This document shows, in pieces, positions 34,442-49,400 of a DNA stretch of 64,000 nucleotides. The stretch is from Ursus arctos. Its lineage: Eukaryota; Chordata; Mammalia; Carnivora; Ursidae. The stretch is taken from assembly GCF_023065955.2 (NCBI RefSeq), contig NW_026622819.1, positions 632,501-696,500 of the forward strand, read 5' to 3'. Made by a program: the position numbers and the translations under genes. The notes below the pieces were generated by a model that was not told the DNA's origin, searched no databases, and saw only the letters and a list, made by a program, of their open reading frames with translations. The first letter of the stretch is position 1, and the number at the start of each line of letters is the position of its first letter.

Positions 34442-37400
34442 GTGAGCCTGGCCCGTCCCCCGGGGGCGCTCGCGCGGGGCCGGGCAGAAAGGGTTCCAGG
34501 TTCTGGTGGGAGCGCGGAGGCGCCGTCCTCGGACCCTGCGGCGGCGTCTGCTCGGCACCGCCGGCCGTGTGAGCCCCGGTGTCGGCCCCGTGGAGATGGG
34601 TCTTCTGGGTGCGGCCCGTGCGCGGCCGGGGGGAGACCCTCCCAGAGCTGCCTGCCCCCGAGGGACGGTCCCGGGGCTGCGAGGGTCGCAGTGTGGAGGG
34701 AGCCGGCGTCCCAGAGCCAGCCGGGGTCCTGGAAGCCTCCCGTGCCGCACTGAGAACGCCAGGTTTGTCAGGTGAATCACAGGGCTTGGGCTCCTGCGAA
34801 AATGCATCCCCAGGCGCTGGGAGGTTTGTTCTTTCACTCATGGTCGTCAGAGCCAGCGCCTTCCTGAGCGCCGGCTTGTGCAGGGCCTGGTGCCCCAGCA
34901 GGCACCTCGTTCACATTTCATGCTGACCCACCTCCCGGGCCTGGTCCCGGCACCTTGTTCGTGCTGACCCAACTTATGGGCCTGGTCCTGGGCACCTCGG
35001 GAGTGCTGCCCCACGTTCTGAGCCTGGTCCCAGGCACCATGGGTGTGCTAACCCACCTTCTGGTCCGCTGGTGTAGCAGGAGCCATCGCTGCTGCACCCC
35101 TCTCTGAGGGAGGCGAGCCCACTGCTGCACGAGCTTCTCCCGTAGCGGTCTGATGTGAACACTTAGCATTACAGTCTTGTTCTAAGCTGAGATCTCGTTT
35201 TTCTGTTTCCTTTGTTTCCCCAGCACTGCAAAAAAGGAAGACATAAAGCAGAGTGTTAGAAAGCTCCTGAACAGACATAATATTGTGTTTGGGGACTACA
35301 CATGGACTGAATTCGATGAGCCTTTTCTGACCAGAAACGTGCAGTCCGTGTCTATTGTTGACACAGAGTTGAAGGTGAAAGACCCACAGGTACCTAATTC
35401 ACCATGAGGAGGAATCATCAATCCCTAGCTGAATACAGAGTCAGTGTCATGAGGGCGCCTGGCTGGCACAGTCTATGGGGTGTGCAATCTTGATCTTGGG
35501 TTCATGAGTTCAAACCCGACGTTGGGCATAGAGTTTACTTTTAAAAAAGCAAAAAAACAAAAAAAGTATCATGAATGTGTGCTTGCTCCTTTGCTGGTCT
35601 GTTGTCAGAAACTGGCTGATTTTTCTGTTGGTTTGTCAGAGGAGCACCGGCTCTGTGAAGAGCCAGGTGCTGGGAGTGGATGTGGTCCCTCTGTCAGGAT
35701 GCTCACAGCACAGTAGGGGGACAGATGGAAACCAGAGGCAGGATGCAGCACAGTGGGGTGGTGGGCTATGCTGATGAGACCCCCCTGCCCGTTCCCTGTT
35801 CTTGAGGTTAGCAAATGTCTGTGGCGTGCTCAGTGACATAGGACCATAGGAGGCATGGGGGCTGCAGCTTCAGAAAGGAGATGGGTTTTCCTTCCGGAAG
35901 GTCTTCATCTAGTCCATTGTGTGGACTGCCTCACCCACCATCTTCGTGTGAGAGGGGAGATGCTTTGGGGCATTTCTGTTGCTATAAAAACAACCCGAAG
36001 TGTCTGCCTCAGGAAGATGTATCACCTATATCTGTGTGGTTCATGTCTCATAAAGAATCAGTTTGGAAGGATTGGCTTGGCACTGAAATTTGCTTGCATT
36101 TGTATACTGGGACTAACACTTGTGGCTTTGTGAGTTTTATCCGTCCTACCTGATTCTGGCCCACCTGAAGGAAACAGAAGAGCTTTCCACACTACTGAGG
36201 AGGACAGATCAGAGCAGCCTAACCGGAACTGTTAAGCATTTTAACGTTCTCATTTTTGAGACTGCGGGTTCACCTAGAGGAATGTGTCTTTAACAACAGT
36301 TATGTAATTTTATAGAGATACGTGAACGATGTTTTACATGTTGTTAATAATAGCTGATGATTTGAAATATTTTAATTGTCCATCAGTCAGAGGTTGGCTA
36401 AGCAAATGGTACAGCCACACCCAGTGTGGTATAGCTGTGCAGGGCCCGTGCTAGATTCCTGTCCACAGCCAGAAAATGTTCCCAAGCTCTGCGAGGGGGA
36501 GAGGCGCAGTTAGAAAACTGCAGTCGAATCCGTGTTTGGTCAAATATGTGTGGCATGTCATAGACCAAAACATGGGTGAGGTTGAGTGGGGGGGCTTTGG
36601 TATTCTTCATTCTGTGTTTTTTGTATTTTTTCAACAAGCACGTAACTTTTATGATTACAAAGAACAATAAAGTCCTTTTCTGGATAAAGGCAGGGCGGAG
36701 GGGTAGTATTTTAAAAAGAGCTAATACTAAAACTGAACACGACAGTTTTTCTACCTAATCTAAGAACTGGTTTCTGACATTCTGCACGTTCGATCTTTGT
36801 TTTTGGACGTTACTATCTAACTTTGATGACTAGAATTAGGAAGTGAGTTATTTTCAGTTTATGTGGATTTATTTGATTTCCCTTCTCACCACAGCCCATT
36901 GATCTGGGTGCCTGCACAGTTGCGCTTCACGTCTTCCAGCTGAACGAGGGTGGCCCCAGCAGTGAGACTCTGGAGGAGGAGACGGAGAACATCACTGCGG
37001 CGAGTCACTGGGTCCTGCCTGCAGGTGCGTGACGGTGGCAGCAGGCGGGCCACACCCAAGACACAAGGCCAGACGTTGGGATGCGCCCTGTGCTCTCCAA
37101 GTCAGCTGAGGAGTTTGTATTCGTCCCTTTGTTTTGTAGGCTCTCAGCATGTCTTATTTCTTGTAAAACGGAATCACACATCACAAAAGAGGAGAGTGGA
37201 GATCTCCACTGTAAGACTATGTCCTTTAGGCAGGGCCCTCCAAGACAGTGCTAATTGAGAATCTGAAGGTGCTCCTCTTTTCCTGCCCAAGTGATCACCT
37301 GCTGGGCCACTCCTTCTCTTTGCTTCTCTGTGGACTTTGCCATTGTTCTAGCAGGTGGAGTCCTGGGGTTAACTCAGTCCTCGGGGCTTATGTCTGAGGT

Positions 37401-40400
37401 CCTGGTAGCTGGACTAGACCTGCTGCTGCCCTGCCCAAGTGCTGGCTCGTGAGGAGAGTGGTGGGTCAGGGTCCGTGCTCGTGGCAGGTCCACGAAAGAC
37501 GATTGTGTGTGGTAACATGACAAGAAAGTAACTCTGTACTCCATTTAATGACTTGTCAAAAGTTATGCGACTGGCAGTTACTTAGCCTCTTTAATTTTAA
37601 GAATTCAAGTATTAAGAAAAAGTTCAAAAATTTAACTTCCTATTATGAGAATCTTAGCTGGCCACGTGTGGAGCAACGGAGAGCATCAGTGGCTTAGAGC
37701 AGACCTCAGTGGTCAGTGTAATGCCTGCTTTCCTAAAATCAGGTTTTTGTTTTATTCTCTCCCAGCTGAATTCCATGGGCTTTGGGACAGCCTGGTGTAT
37801 GATGTGGAAGTCAAATCTCACGTAAGTTGCTGTTATTTTCCAGGAAGGCCAGTTGTTTGAGGTGGGATCAATATTGTGCTCTTCTCCGGCATCTTGGAGC
37901 CCTTTGACTCAAGCGGGCTTTGGGGACTCAGGCCCGCTAGCAGCGCATGTCTTGCCGAGCTGGTCTCCGGGGTGAGGAAGGGGAGGGTGCCCAATGTGAA
38001 GACAACTTTGATTGGACTGTGCTCTTAAGAACCCATCGGGACTGAGGAGGCAGGGCCAAGGGGCAGACAGAGCAGGTGGGCAGGCCTGAGCAAGCACCAG
38101 CTTGTCCGAACCCCGTCCAAGGGGCAGGGTCCTCCTGCACTCTGTGGGGAACCATGGAGGTCCATCCCCCTGTCCCCCCAGGCCACGAGAACACAGAGTC
38201 CTGGCTGCTATCTTGAGCACATGTGCTGCTGCTTGCCCACTGCTATGTTGTCCCCGAGGTAGGAGACATTTATCATGTGATAAGTCTCGTTCTTTTGTGT
38301 GATCTTGGCATTTTTAGTGGAAGTGACCTTGTGTTTGTCCTTTATATTTACAGTAGTAACAGCCAGCCTATTCTCATGTTTTGAGCTACCTCTACAGTGG
38401 AAGCCTGTGAGGCATCCATAGGCAGAGCTGCTGGCGGCTTCTGAGGGGTGCCCGGTGCCCGTCCCCCTTCTCGGGCACAAGCCCCAGCAGCGCATCTGGT
38501 GGGAAGCTTCGCCTCGTCAGCACCTCTGACTGTGTTCTACCTTCGTTCACTCAGCTTCTCGATTACGTGATGACGACTTTACTGTTCTCGGACAAGAACG
38601 TCGACAGCAATCTCATCGCCTGGAACCGGGTGGTGCTGCTGCACGGTAAAGCCTGTGGACTTTGTTATTGAACGAGATAAACTGTGAGATCAGGCTTCTT
38701 TACTTGTCCCATGGACCTTCTTTGAGGAGTTACCATTCTGTTTTCTGATGCAGCTGGAATTGCCCTAGCACGTCCCTTCCCTGAGAAGCCGATCCGGCTA
38801 CGTTACTCTGGCCACCTGCTGCTTGACCCTTCACTTGGCAGCCACCTGATCATTGCCTTGTGACTTCTCTACATCATTGTCAAACTTGTCAGATAACTGC
38901 CTGATTCCCCCAAGTGACCATATGATCCTTAGGGCAGAAATTGCCTCACGTTTCTCTGTAGTGTCTTTAGAGCTTCACTTTACGACTGAAAACCGCGGCA
39001 ACCATACTCCACTGAAATGCTGTCTCAGTCTTCTCTCAGGAAAACACTGGGTTTTTTCTTTTTTTTTAATCATTTTTTATTGTGTTATGTTAGTCACCAT
39101 ACATTACATCTGTAGTTCTTGATGTAACGTTCCATGATTCATTACTTGCGTATAACGCCCAGTGGTTTTTTTCTTAATGTCGCCGGTTAGAAAGGAGTCG
39201 AGAGCATACCCAGGTGAAGTGGGAGTGCAAAGTATTAGCTTCTCATGCCAGTTCAGGTTATAGGCTTCTGTGCAATCCTGAAAAGTGTCTGTTGAGCAGC
39301 AGATACGCTCAGCACACTGTCCTAATACCAGGTTCTGAGTAGGCCGTCAGTAGGTGTTTTCATTAGTGAAGTAGCTAACTTTCTCTCAAGAACTGGTTTT
39401 GTGTCTTTTTCTTAATTATCGAGAGTGTGTGCAGAAGATCAGAGCTGAAGGTGCCCGCGTTTCCTGACAGAAGCGTTTGCTCTTCACATCAGTCATCTCA
39501 GAGCTGCTGCCAGGCTCTGTGCCGAGTGGCCCACAGGGGAGAAGCAATACGAGTGGGGGTCCTCCCCTGGCTGCCATTCTGGTTTAGCGTGGGCCCCAGT
39601 GAAACAGTTGTCATGAGGGGTGTTTGACCTTGTGCAGGGTGCCTTAGTGAGTGGATTTTATAGAGGACACGGGACGAGGAGGGTGTCGGTGAAGATGTCG
39701 ACCGGGAGATGTAGCACTCCCTCAGGATGCTGAGGGGACCCACGTCCAGGAGGTGCTGCTGTGTGGGGGGCGTGGAGTTAAGACCAGAAACACAAGCGGA
39801 GTTCAAACTAGGAGGAAAAGGGACGGACTCGTGAAGCGTGTTGGTGATATTTTAGAGTATTCACGCTGCTGGCGGACTGCTTTGTGTGTTAGCAAGCAGT
39901 CCTCGGGGGAGCAGCATTCCGAGCGCGGAGTTCTCCCTCTCCCGCGTGCTGTGCGTGGTGCAACTGCCGTTTGAAGAAATGTGTTATGACGCTGACTTAA
40001 CACATCTGCTTGGGTTTTGTTGCAGGTCCTCCGGGAACTGGAAAAACATCCCTGTGTAAAGCATTAGCCCAGAAACTGACCATTCGACTTTCAAGCAGGT
40101 AACTTCTGGTAATTTGAGAAAGAGCAGAGGACGGGATCGCTTGCTTCTCATTTGTGCACTGAGGTGTTTTTATTTTTTGGTCACTTCCCTTGACTCTGTA
40201 TGCAGCCCCTCTATTTCAAGGCAGGTTCACCAAATCCTCTGTACTCAGCGGTGCCGAGTGAGGGTCTCAGTCTTTTATTGATGGCGCTTGCTTTATAGTC
40301 AGCATGTGGTCTTTCTGGTGACTGTCCTGGACGCATCAGGACACGTCTCTGCTCTCGGGGGCAGGACGCTTGGGTGGCAGCTCAGGATGCTTGCTGCTCT

Positions 40401-43400
40401 GGCTGATGGTCACCATTCTGGCACCTGGGAGGGGAGTGGCCAAGCCTCGCAGGGTCGATCTGTGTCTTCTTGAGCTCTGGCTGGTTCGTCGTGTTCAGAC
40501 GCTACATGGCTGTTGTTTTAGCTACCCCCGCCCCCATTTTCTGGAAACCCATTTATTTGCATGTGAAATTGTCTGATGTTCCATGGGCCACTGATTTACT
40601 TTTTTGTCTTTTCAGGTTTTTAGAGTTTTATATATTCCATTTGGGGCCATTTTCCGGAATACCTTATCTGCTTTTAATTCCATTCAGTGGCATCTTCATT
40701 TCCGAGAGTGTATTTTTCTTTTCTGAAGGTTGCACTTGGTTCCTTTTATGCTTTCCAACTCTCTGATGTGCTGTTCTTGCAGAATGCTCGAGGAGTGTGC
40801 GGTAGCAGGGTCACTTGTTTCTCTGCTAATTCCGTCGTCGTTGTCGGTTCTGAGTCTCTCTGCTGCTGGGTGGCTCTCCTGCTTTGGGGTCAGTTTCTGC
40901 TTCTTGTCCTGTCAGCTAAGTTTTGATTAAATGCACTTTGTTTTTATTGGGTTTTGTTCTGGTGGGCATTTCAGTTGCTTGTGATTTAGTGTGATCCTCT
41001 TGAGGTTTATTTTTAAGCTTTGTTAGAGAGGGGTCTAGACGGAATGCTGAAGTGAAGCCCTTCCGGGATCTCAGTTGAACACCTGAGTCATAGCGGGTAC
41101 TGTCCACTTTGGTCATTGGGAGCGTGAACGTCCCACCTGCGAACACCAGGAACCATGCAGCTCACAGCTCTCCAGCCTCATGGAATTTCCTTTTTCTCAC
41201 ATACCTGAGTGTTCAGCAAAGACCCAGAAGGACCCTGTGATGATTCCTGGATCTTTATTCCTGCGTATCTGCATCCCCTCTGGAACTCCGTAGCCTCCAG
41301 CTGCCTCAGGCTCCTCGAACTCAGGCCTCTGTGTCCAAGTCGGCACAGTGGCTGCACATTTCTTGGGTCCCGTCCAGGGCTGTGGTTGGAAGGTGCTGCA
41401 GGCAGAGAGCCAGAGCAGTTGCAGGGCTCCCTCATGTCCTGTGTGGGGTGACAGTCCTCCACACCTGCTGTCCAGTCGCTTTGTAGATGCTATTGTGATT
41501 TTGTCTCATTTTCTGGTTGATCAGTTTGGAGGGTTGATCTGATAATTGTTACTCAGTATGACTTTAGAAGAGGGAATTCTGTGAGGTATACTTTAACCTA
41601 TTATGTTTCTTTCAAAAATGTCCTGTGGTATTTTTATGTCGGGAAATTGCTCTATATCTACCCTTTATTCTATGCTTGGCAACTCGGTATTTGTCTTCAC
41701 ACACTGAAATCCATCTGTGTTTTAAAGATCTCCTGGGTCGGTTTCCTAAAACACTGGAGCTGAAGATGTTACTCTAAGAAATACAACTCTGAAGTACAAC
41801 TGTCTAGAAATATGCATTTATTTTTTGGCTTAGAAGTTGTAAGAAGAAATCTTAGTGAGCTTTTGTTGTTCATTTTAACAAAATGCTTTAGAATTAAATT
41901 GTAATATTCAGCCTGATCTTTATTTCGTTAGGTTCTCTCTTCCCTCCCCTCTTTTATAAACAGAATTAGTAAATGGAAAGCCAGTTATAATCTTTTGAAT
42001 GTGATTATTTTTCTTGTGTGGACTTTCAAGGTGCAGAGGACCTGGCTCGGCTTCCCTTCTGTCTCAGTCTTGCTCCCAGTTTGCTTTTAGTTAGAACGAA
42101 GCGCGTCCAGGTCGCAGCTGCCTCCCGTGCGTGCAGAGGGTCAGTGGGAGATTTCAGTCAGTATGTGCCGAGGTTCACTTTGGGGCATCTGGGCACCCCT
42201 GGGCTCGGGAAGTAATTTTGTGCTGGGAAACAGATTGTCACGCTCGTTTTGGTTTTAGGTAAGAAGGAAAGCATGTTCAGCTTCAGCCAAAAAAACTTCT
42301 TTGCCCGCCAGGTTACTACTGGTAATACTTCTTCCAGTGCTAGAGATGTGAATTGTGAGTAGATTAGAAGTGAGGGAGATTTTACTCTTGCTTTGATTCA
42401 AATCAAAACACTTTGTTTGCTTCAGCCTGAACCACCGGCCACGCATCACTAGGTTTTCATAATTATTTGAGCCCTCGTTGGTATTACCTTGAAGTAACTC
42501 ATGATTACCTCGAACCCTGGCTGGTAACTGGGGATTTAACCAGTTAGTGGGCAGTGCTAAAGAAGGAGTGGTTGCCACTGGGGATTCTCTGTTTCTAAAC
42601 CGATCGTCTTAACTCTGTTTTATCTTCCCAGGTACCGGTATGGCCAATTAATTGAAATAAACAGCCACAGTCTCTTTTCTAAGTGGTTTTCGGAAGTAAG
42701 TATTAGCATCACTTCTGCTTGTCAGGATTGCCAGCCATGTAGTTGAAAAGGTGTCCCGTATAGTAGGCACACTTTCTCCTCCAAGGACGTGACACGTGTA
42801 ACAAGTGACAGTGTGGCTGACTTCAGGGTCAGAGGGAAGTTCCAGAGCTAAGCAGTAACTTGGAAATAGTGTGAGGCCCGAGAGGACCCTCTGCTGGTCA
42901 CATCCATACCTTTGGGTGGGACAGACACTCAACTTTCTCTTAGGGAGGGAACCCTCATTCTGGTGAGGGCCGCATCCTCAGCTGAGCACGCCCTTGGGAC
43001 CCTGAGCCTCGTTGCTTTATTTGAATTGCGGGGCTCGGCCAAGGCGACATTGTAGGTGCCCCTCAGCGCAGGAGAACGCCGCCCAGGCACCTGAGTCACT
43101 AGATCCCTCTGATGGGTGGTGACCCAGGACAGGGAGCACTTGTGAGGCATGTGCCTACCAGCTTGCGTGTTTGCGTCCGTGACCCATCTTCTTCCTGGTC
43201 ATGGGGACGGCAGGGAAACGGAAGGAGGAAGTGCACCGAGCGCGAGGCGCCCCTACCAAGCGGCCCGGAGCTGAGCCGGTGTAGGTTCAGGCTCGCTGTC
43301 CTGGCGCATGGAGTGTGTGGGTCAGCCTCCTTCCGTGTGGTCCTGGCTTCTTGGATTTAGGGATTTCTCCAAGAGGCCGTCAGGAGGCAGTGGCCTGGGG

Positions 43401-46400
43401 GCCCCCTGGGCTCAGACCGAGGCTGGGCGGGGACCACGGGTGCACGTGTACACCAGGCAGAGTGTGGCGTGCAAGTCGGCACTAAAGGAGTGTTTTGGTT
43501 CCAGAGTGGCAAGCTGGTAACTAAGATGTTCCAGAAGATTCAGGACTTGATTGATGACAAAGACGCTCTAGTCTTCGTGTTGATTGATGAGGTATGCGCG
43601 TCTGGACGTCACACCTGTGACTGAAGCAGATCCAACCCCTGGCTGGGCCCGGCCTCCCACCAGCACTCCAGCCGTGCAGCCTGCTCCTCCTCGGCCTCCC
43701 ACACGTCCAGCTCCTGGCACAGTGGGCTCAGCACACCCCTTCGCTTGTTCCCCACTTCTCAGTTGATGTATCCCACGGCTGCCCTTGGGGCCAGGAGCTA
43801 TCTTTTTCTACCTGTTGTCCCATTCCCACAGGTGGAGAGCCTCACGGCCGCCCGCAATGCTTGCAGGGCAGGCGCCGAGCCTTCAGATGCCATACGCGTG
43901 GTCAATGCCGTCTTGACGCAGATCGATCAGATTAAGAGGTAATGCTGACATGGTGGCCTCACGTGAGAAACCACAGGCAGGGTGTGAGGTGCCCGCACAG
44001 CTCCTCTGACTGGAAATACTTAGCTGCTACTAAGTATCAGCTCTGTCTTTGCCCATCTGAGGCGGTATGTGTGCTAAATGCAATGCTTAGGAATTAAGTA
44101 CCTCTACTAAACTATTAAAAACATAACGCAGAACGTGAGTGTGGTGAAAATTCACATGCTGCAGAGACGCACATGACGCGCGAAACACGCCACGTTCAAG
44201 CAGTGGTGCCAACACCACCCAGTGTTTGTTGACATCGAAGCGCGGCGATGGTGAGCGTCACCAGCACGCCCTTCATGGGGCCAGATTTCATGTCTCTGCA
44301 GTCCAGCCTTGCAGGTCCAGGGTCTGTGGTCAGTGTACCCTAAGCTGATCCAGGTTTAGGGAGTGACTCCTAGTAACCTGACTCAAGGAAGTGATGTCCA
44401 AACCAGAACCCCTGTGTGTTCTCTGCAGTGTTTCACCACCACCCCCACCCCACCCCCCGCTGACCACAGCTCTCACAGTTAGTCCTGGGAGTGCTGTCCT
44501 GCACTGAGGGTGCCAGACTCCAGAGCACTGCTTGGAAGCTACTTGCTGCGTGTGGACCCACAGGGAACTGAATTGTGCTCAGGGCTGTTTCCTCCAGGCC
44601 TTCAGCATAGTTTTACCACAGAGAGGCTCTGATTTCCCGAGACACAGCTCTTGGGGTAGGCTGCAGGGGCCGCTTGCTTCCACCCCACTATGGGCCAGCC
44701 ACGTGTGAGGTGCAGCCCCTCCTCATCTCTGCCTCCTTCCCTGCCCCTTCTCCTCAGTCTGGTTTCTACCTTTGTGTCTTTCCTTCACTTGAGGGCGACT
44801 GCTCTCCCGAGAGTTTTCTACAGCATCTGACCCCTGGCAGCCCCTCCCCTGCCTCCACTCTTCAGACCACCTCAGTTTCTGCCACTGGCCTCTCATCTCT
44901 TCGGGCAGCCCGGGCAGCCCGTGCCTGGCCTTCTCCCCTCTTCTGTCGCTCACCCTTCAGAGGCCTGCCGGTCCACCTGGACCATGTGTCAGGCACACTC
45001 CCAGGGCAGTCATTCCGCTCTGAAAACCCCATTTCCAGGGTTCCCACTGCACTGATGGCCTCGCCATGCAGCCACTGCTTGAGCCATAAGATGGTGCCCC
45101 AACATCCCTCCTGTTGCTGGCAGGTGTGGGCTCAGGAGGGGATGGAGACACACGGGCCTCTGGTTTCCCTCGTACCTTCCTATCCCCCTTTACTTCACAC
45201 TACCTATTCAGGCCCCTCAAGGTGACCCTTCCAGGCCTTCCTTTATGTGGATCTGACTCCCTGGGCTCCTGGAAGCCCTGCACTCCCTGCCCGTACCCTC
45301 ACTGGCTCACCCCTGCTCACCCTGTGCTATGCACCTGTTGCCAGACACCAGGTAAAGCTGGCCCTTCCAGGGGCTCCCCTGGCCATACAGCTTCCTGCAG
45401 CCTCTATGCCAGCCACGGGCCCCAGGGAAGCACTGCCGCGTCCCCTGCACCTGAGCCCACTGGCCTGGGAAGCATGCTCCCCAGGGTGCCTGTTCCTGCT
45501 CTGTGCTGGCCCATGTTAGTGAACAGACTAGACAACAGTGCTCTCTTTGCAGAGCTTAGAAGCTAAAGGGGAAAGCAGCTGGTAAACAGGATGAATAGTT
45601 CAACTCCGCAGCTTGTGGGGGTCGTGAGAACCACGTGGAGAGCAGTCACCTGGGCGTGCCCAGGCGGGTCGATGGGGTAGTCGGGACTCTGCACACAAGT
45701 GAGAACATTGCTGTGCCATGGCTGAGGGAGGAGAGGAAGTAGTGAAGTGGGAGTCTAGGAGAACTTCCCAGAAGGCAGAGGAGCAGAGTGTCTGCTTGGT
45801 GCTCTGTGTTGCGGCCAGGAGAGCCTGGTGGGGAGTTGGGGTCCACAGGCACTCAGGCGTGAACCTTGGGAGACCTTGTAGGCCGGTGTTGGGACTTGGG
45901 GCGCAGCCTGCTAGGGTGCTGGCCGAACACTAGAACCTTCATGGGCAGAGGGTGTGCTGGAGTCGCTGAGGCACCTGGTGACCGGCACGTGCTCCTCTGC
46001 CTTCAGGCACTGCAATGTGGTGATCCTGACCACCTCCAACATCACAGAGAGGATCGATGTGGCCTTCGTGGACAGGGCTGACATCAGGCAGTACATCGGA
46101 CCACCCTCTGCAGCAGCCATCTTCAAAATCTACCTCTCGTGTTTGGAAGAACTGATGAAGGTGCTGGGTATCTTGTCACTCTTCTAGCAGTGGGTTTCTC
46201 ATTTTTTCTCGTTCCCTGACCTAGCTCGAAGTAGCTAATTCCAATATGGAGTGCATTATGAATGTGGCATTAACGGTCTGAAGTTGAAAACTGCAGTTGT
46301 GCCTGGGAGGTTGAGCTGTTAGTTGAAATTGTGGCTACTGACTCAGTACTTTTGTTCTTTCGGCACAAAATGATCACGACTATGTGACCTACGACCTGCA

Positions 46401-49400
46401 GGGGGGAGTGAGTGGGAGGGGTACGGCCGTGGTAGCCTGCCAGCATGTCCTGGTCCACAGGGGGACTGCCTGACTGGAGGTCAGAGCTCACAGGGAGGTC
46501 ATCCTAAGGAGGTTGTCATTTACAGGCTGTCAGCGGCTGCAGTGTTAATGTCCCTTTGGTCCTGTTTTCTCACAGCAGCCATGAGTGAGATAACGCTCCT
46601 AGTCGACCTTGTGTGAGTTACTCTAACAGGGACCTGCTTTGCACCTGGGTGCTAGGAGTTCTGGCACCGGGCACAGCAGGCCCGAGGCAGGCAGTGCCTG
46701 CTCCAACAGGAGCATTCCTCAAACCTGTGAGTCTGGGAAGCGTGCAGTAACCAAGCCGGCCAACGGATGGGGAGTTCCGTGGTGATTGTTGTCATGGTAT
46801 CACTGTAGCTGGGTGGTGGGGGTGGGATCGACTCCTGCCCAGCATCACGGAGCTGGGGCCCTGATGCCCTCAGCAAGGATGACACAGCCTGTGACAGGGA
46901 TGGGAGAGCTGCCATGGCATGTGCTTCCCATCCTACTTTTCTGTGGCATGGAGACATGGGGCCCCCTGGAGTTTTGACTTGAGGTACCAGGTGAACTCTA
47001 GAAAGTGTCGCTGTCGAGAAGTCAGCGTGATGGGATCCTGCCGGCGGTCATGCTCGCACCCGGGCTGTGCGTCCAGGAGATGGTCTAAGGTTTAGCCAAA
47101 CGTACAGACTTTTTCTGCAAGCTGAGCATGTGGGACAGGGGTTGTTTCTTAGTCAGATGATTTACAGGAAATTAAGATGTTCCGATGCTGTAGTGGAGAT
47201 TTGACCAGTCCTAAAGGCTGTCACATGTGACTGGCCCACTCTCTGTCAGGAGCCGGCAGCTCTCATGTGCACCCGGATGGCCTGTGTCGCTGCGGGGGGA
47301 GGGGGGCGGGGGGCAGCGAGGGGCAGTCCCAGGGCAGCTGCTGGGACTCCGAGGGAGTGTCATGTCTTAGAAAGCTGAGAAGACTCCCACGTACACCCTG
47401 TATTTTAAATTTACCCACAGCTTTCACCAAACCTCCAAAATGTATGGAGAAAGCTGTTTATTCTGTTTTCTCTCTTGATTTCTTAGTCAGGAGTTCATGT
47501 TAGAAGTCATTCAGTAGTGGTCACTCAGCACCCTGACCTGTTTAACACAGCTCCTTGGCCAAGAATGTCCCACGTGCAGACACATGGCCTATGAGGGAAC
47601 TCCGGGGCCCAGACCCAGGGTCAGGCTGTGCCATCACAGCACACAACAGTCTGATCTTGAAGACAAGTGGAGACTGTCCTTGAAAGGCAGGCCAAGTCCT
47701 GGTTCCTGGACCCAACTTTGCCCCACTGGGTTGTGATACACCATTGAAACCCATTACCAGGCTGGCCTCAGCCCCTCCAAGTCCCTCCCTGCCCTGACAT
47801 GTGGTGAAGACACCTCTTGACCAAAAGCACTGAAGAGGCTGGGTTGCCGCCGGTCTCTGAGACGTGTTTTGTCGTTTGTATTTTTATCTGTGTTTGAAGG
47901 AGCAGGGGCATGTGTATGGGTGAGAGGGAAGCGGCCTGTGTCCTGGTGTGTCTGTGCTTGCGTTTCTGTGAGGTGGGGTATGGTTGCCTGCTCTCTGGGT
48001 GCTGTCCCTGTGGCCAACGGTGTGCACTCCACCCTGCGGACTCTGCGCTAACACACGGTCTCTGTCTCCAGTGTCAGATCATATACCCTCGCCAGCAGTT
48101 GCTGACCCTCCGGGAGCTGGAGATGATTGGCTTCATTGAAAACAACGTGTCAAAGTTGAGCCTCCTTTTGAGTGAAATTTCAAGGTGTGAATTGACTTCA
48201 TTTTTGTAACCAAGAAAAGTGTGTCTGTTATAATGGGCAGTTGTAGCTGACTGTAGCAGCCTGGGGTAGTGGTGCGGGGTCAGAGGACAGGGAGTTGAAT
48301 CCTGAGGCATTTGTTGCATATGGGCCGGGAGAGCTTCAAGAGCCTTTGACCACCCTGACCCCGGGGTTTCTGGGCCAGAGGGTGGAGGTCAGCTGCCCTC
48401 CCAGAGGCAGCTTTAGAAAACAGAAAACAGTGCAGTGCTTCTCTTTGAAAATATAGACATTCAAATTAAGGCTCTCTTAACACATTGATGATTTCTTAAA
48501 TGGTATTTGTTAAGGCAAGGCTCTGGTGATCAAGGGAAGCACTGGTGAGCAGGGAAGGTGGGGAGATGGAGCAGAGCCTCAAAGGACAGAATTTGGATAA
48601 ATTGGAGAGAAATGGGGATCGCCGCAGGTGCCACATGTGCAGGGGACCTCAGGTGGGTCTTACTGCAGAGGCCAGGTGGTGGCAGGAGGCTTCCAGTCTG
48701 TGTTCTGACCAGAGAGTGTGAACTGCATTCTGAAGCCATGAAGCTTGTGGAAGGTTTTTTGTTTGTTTGTTTGTTTTTAAAGATTTTATTTATTTATTTG
48801 ACAGAGAGAGGCAGTGAGAGAGGGAATACAAGCAGGGGGAGTGTGAGAAGGAAAAGCAGGCTTCCCGCTGAGCAGGGAGCCCGATGCGGGTCTTGATCCC
48901 AGGACCCTGGGATCATGCCCTGAGCCGAAGGCAGACGCTTAACGGCTGAGCCACCCAGGCGCCCCTTGTGGAAGGTTTTAAACAAAGGGATAGCCTGAAG
49001 AACAGATTAGTTTTTGGATAATCTGTTGAAGAGATATAAACTGGTTGAGATGGGGCAAGGAGGGCAGTTCGGACACTTACACAAAAATCAACGCAGAGCA
49101 GCCTGGTTTCTGAGGGAGCCGTGCCACTGGCCACGCGCCCACTGTCCTGTGCACACTCGTAGGCAGGTGGCGCATTGGGGCAGCAAGGACCCTGTCCTGC
49201 CTGGGGCAGTAGCTGAGGACCGGGGGAGACCAGCCGTAGGGGAGGGGACATTCGGAGATGAGGGAAATGGCCTGAAACTACCTCCACACGTGGCTCTGTT
49301 CACAGGAAGAGCGAGGGCCTCAGCGGCCGCGTCCTAAGAAAACTCCCTTTTCTGGCTCATGCGCTGTACATCCAGGTGAGTCACCGCAGCCTTCCCTGCC

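Larger units (their letters stand above)
33850..34760. promoter_or_regulatory. CpG island spanning the BRD9/TRIP13 divergent promoter
   Basis: Very high G+C with dense CG dinucleotides, covering both first exons. Boundaries are by eye. This is the strongest CpG block in the window. Confidence 0.85.

Noticed and set aside
33660..34841. A 393-codon minus-strand open frame across the BRD9/TRIP13 promoter, plus 240- and 294-codon frames beside it
   Set aside because: The region is an extreme-GC CpG island where stop codons are rare by chance. The frames run through both real first exons in wrong phases, are Ala/Arg/Pro/Gly-rich and match nothing recognisable.
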